A stretch of DNA of 64,000 nucleotides, taken from the NCBI GenBank assembly GCA_947625615.1, contig CANQPB010000003.1:1-64000 (forward strand), given 5' to 3'. Source of the DNA: an uncultured Clostridia bacterium (lineage in GTDB: Bacteria > Bacillota > Clostridia > Oscillospirales > Ruminococcaceae). Of this stretch, positions 62,787 to 64,000 are shown piece after piece; within the stretch, counting starts at the first letter, position 1, and the number at the start of each line of letters is the position of its first letter. Below the pieces are notes generated by a model. The model was not told the origin of the DNA. It saw nothing but the letters and a program-made list of their open reading frames with translations, and did not search any database. A program made the translations under genes and the position numbers.

Positions 62787-64000
62787 ATGGAAAAAAAGCT
62801 TGCGGTTTTCTTTGAAGCGTATGCCGACGGCATTCCGGCGGGCATCGCCGAGGGCGTAATACGCAGAATGGTCTTTTCGCGCGACAGAACCTCGCTCGCC
62901 GTCGAGGTGGATTTTTCGTCTCTGGTTTCTTCCGACGACCTTCACGAATTTGCCGCGCTTTTAAAGAAAAATCTCAATCTTCGCGATGTTTATATAATCC
63001 CGAAATATCCCTCCGAGCTCTTTTCCGCCGAGGCCGTGCCCGACGTCATTCGCGAGCTTAAAAACCGCGTGCCGGTAAACGGCTTTTTGGACAACGCCGG
63101 CTTTCTGATCGACGGCGACGTTTTATCTATAGACCTCAAAAACGGCGGAGAATCGGTTCTGCGCAGCGCCGGCACCGAGGAAGCCCTGACAAAGCTTATC
63201 TACAGCCGCTTCGGCCGCAGCGTAAAGATTAAATTCACCGGGAATCTTTCCCTCAACACCGAAGACCGCTCGAAGCAGCAGGACGAGCTTCTGAAAAAGC
63301 TCACGCCGCCCCCGGCTTCCCAGCAGCCTTTGCGCGAAGCGCCTCCCCAGCAGGGCGGTTCCCGCGGATATGACCGCCCGCAGCAGTTCCGCTCCTACGG
63401 CTCCCGCAGAAACGAGGAGCCCTATCAGGTGTTTGACTACGAAATCAGCGTCCCCGGCGTAGGGCTTCTGCCCACTGCGACGTCCGTCATGGGTCAGGAG
63501 ATACACCCAGACAGCCCGCCCGCGGACATTTCGACTATCACCGAAAAGAGCGGCAGGGTGTTTATCGTCGGCGACGTGTTCAACCTTGAAAGCAAGGAGA
63601 CCCGCGACGGAAAGCGCCTTATCATAACCCTTTCTGTCACCGACTACAACGGCTCGATAATCGTAAAGATCCTCGAAATGACCCCGCGCGGCCGTGCGCT
63701 CATGGAAAACCTGAAGACAAAGCTCACCCTTGCCATAGTCGGCGACACCCAATTCGACAGCTACGACAACGAGGTGAACATCAAGCCCCGCGACATAAGC
63801 ATAGTCAAGCGCGTCCGCAAGACCGACGACGCCCCCGTCAAGCGCGTTGAGCTGCACTGCCACACCAACATGTCTATGATGGACGGCGTTTCGCCCGTCA
63901 CCGATATAGTCCGCCGCGCCTACGAATGGGGAATGCCCGCGCTTGCGGTCACCGATCACGGCGTCGTGCAAAGCTTCCCCGACGCCATGTACGAGGTGGA
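62787..64000 (+). CDS. polC: DNA polymerase III PolC-type alpha subunit, N-terminal part (runs off window)
   Basis: This is the replicative polymerase of Firmicutes, truncated by the window end after about 404 codons. The N-terminal region (1-150) is weakly conserved and is followed by a Gln/Pro/Arg-rich linker (about 170-215). Then come an OB-fold nucleic acid-binding domain (VFIVGDVFNLESKETRDGKRLIITLSVTDYNGS, split here into recognisable strands) and the start of the PHP domain (VELHCHTNMSMMDGV, ALAVTDHG). The proofreading exonuclease and polymerase domains would lie beyond 64000. The start at 62787 has AAGGACGTGTG upstream. ispG-polC adjacency is common in Clostridia. Confidence 0.93.
   Translation, partial: MEKKLAVFFEAYADGIPAGIAEGVIRRMVFSRDRTSLAVEVDFSSLVSSDDLHEFAALLKKNLNLRDVYIIPKYPSELFSAEAVPDVIRELKNRVPVNGFLDNAGFLIDGDVLSIDLKNGGESVLRSAGTEEALTKLIYSRFGRSVKIKFTGNLSLNTEDRSKQQDELLKKLTPPPASQQPLREAPPQQGGSRGYDRPQQFRSYGSRRNEEPYQVFDYEISVPGVGLLPTATSVMGQEIHPDSPPADISTITEKSGRVFIVGDVFNLESKETRDGKRLIITLSVTDYNGSIIVKILEMTPRGRALMENLKTKLTLAIVGDTQFDSYDNEVNIKPRDISIVKRVRKTDDAPVKRVELHCHTNMSMMDGVSPVTDIVRRAYEWGMPALAVTDHGVVQSFPDAMYEV

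Overview
The window reads as a stretch of chromosome from a moderately GC-rich Firmicute of class Clostridia, most likely an Oscillospirales-type gut commensal. This is inferred from AAGGAGG-type ribosome binding sites, sigma-A promoters with 17-bp spacers, a Gram-positive PolC, a type III glutamine synthetase, a ClpC-like ATPase, an archaeal-type split glutamate synthase, and a PL10 pectate lyase next to a sortase-type surface protein remnant. I see no rRNA, tRNA, CRISPR array, transposase or phage gene.

Layout. 1-8.6 kb: a partial XRE regulator, GAPDH, an ATPase-only kinase-like protein, two small membrane proteins, a ClpC-like ATPase with an altered second Walker B motif, two gene remnants meeting at about 6.72 kb, a pectate lyase, and two non-coding islands full of hairpins. 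8.6-21.6 kb: a nitrogen-assimilation locus. On the minus strand are glnN, an Amt-PII fusion and asnB. Diverging on the plus strand are a split glutamate synthase (amidotransferase, FMN/Fe-S subunit, ferredoxin, FAD oxidoreductase, GXGXG subunit), a second glutamine synthetase homologue and an ANTAR antiterminator protein. Both divergent leaders carry the same small A1/G4 hexaloop hairpin overlapping an intrinsic terminator, so the ANTAR protein probably controls both arms. pyrG follows.

23.4-30.9 kb: a nearly complete shikimate-to-chorismate/tyrosine operon (chorismate mutase-AroB fusion, aroC, AroE-AroK fusion, aroQ, aroA, tyrA, DAHP synthase). It is preceded by a 14-codon leader peptide with a Phe-Phe-Tyr-Tyr-Tyr run and alternative antiterminator/terminator hairpins. 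31.0-40.0 kb: argG-argH-argF (ArgR-like operator at the promoter), then carA and a CarB-DapF fusion, so the block makes carbamoyl phosphate and turns ornithine into arginine. 40.1-43.5 kb, minus strand: Lrp regulator, aminotransferase, ispE and a radical SAM protein.

43.7-50.6 kb: a heterodimeric ABC exporter whose two subunits flank a DUF1854 protein. It is preceded by a translated leader and terminator that resemble the bmrB attenuator, and followed by a D,D-carboxypeptidase homologue that has lost all three catalytic motifs. 50.7-64 kb: housekeeping genes: pgi, a P-loop protein, yceD-rpmF, der-plsY-gpsA, then pyrH-frr-uppS-cdsA-dxr-rseP-ispG-polC, joining nucleotide, ribosome, isoprenoid and phospholipid functions. 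The most notable content is the set of three RNA-based attenuation systems (ANTAR, aromatic leader peptide, ABC-exporter leader) and the unusual fusions, above all CarB-DapF and chorismate mutase-AroB.
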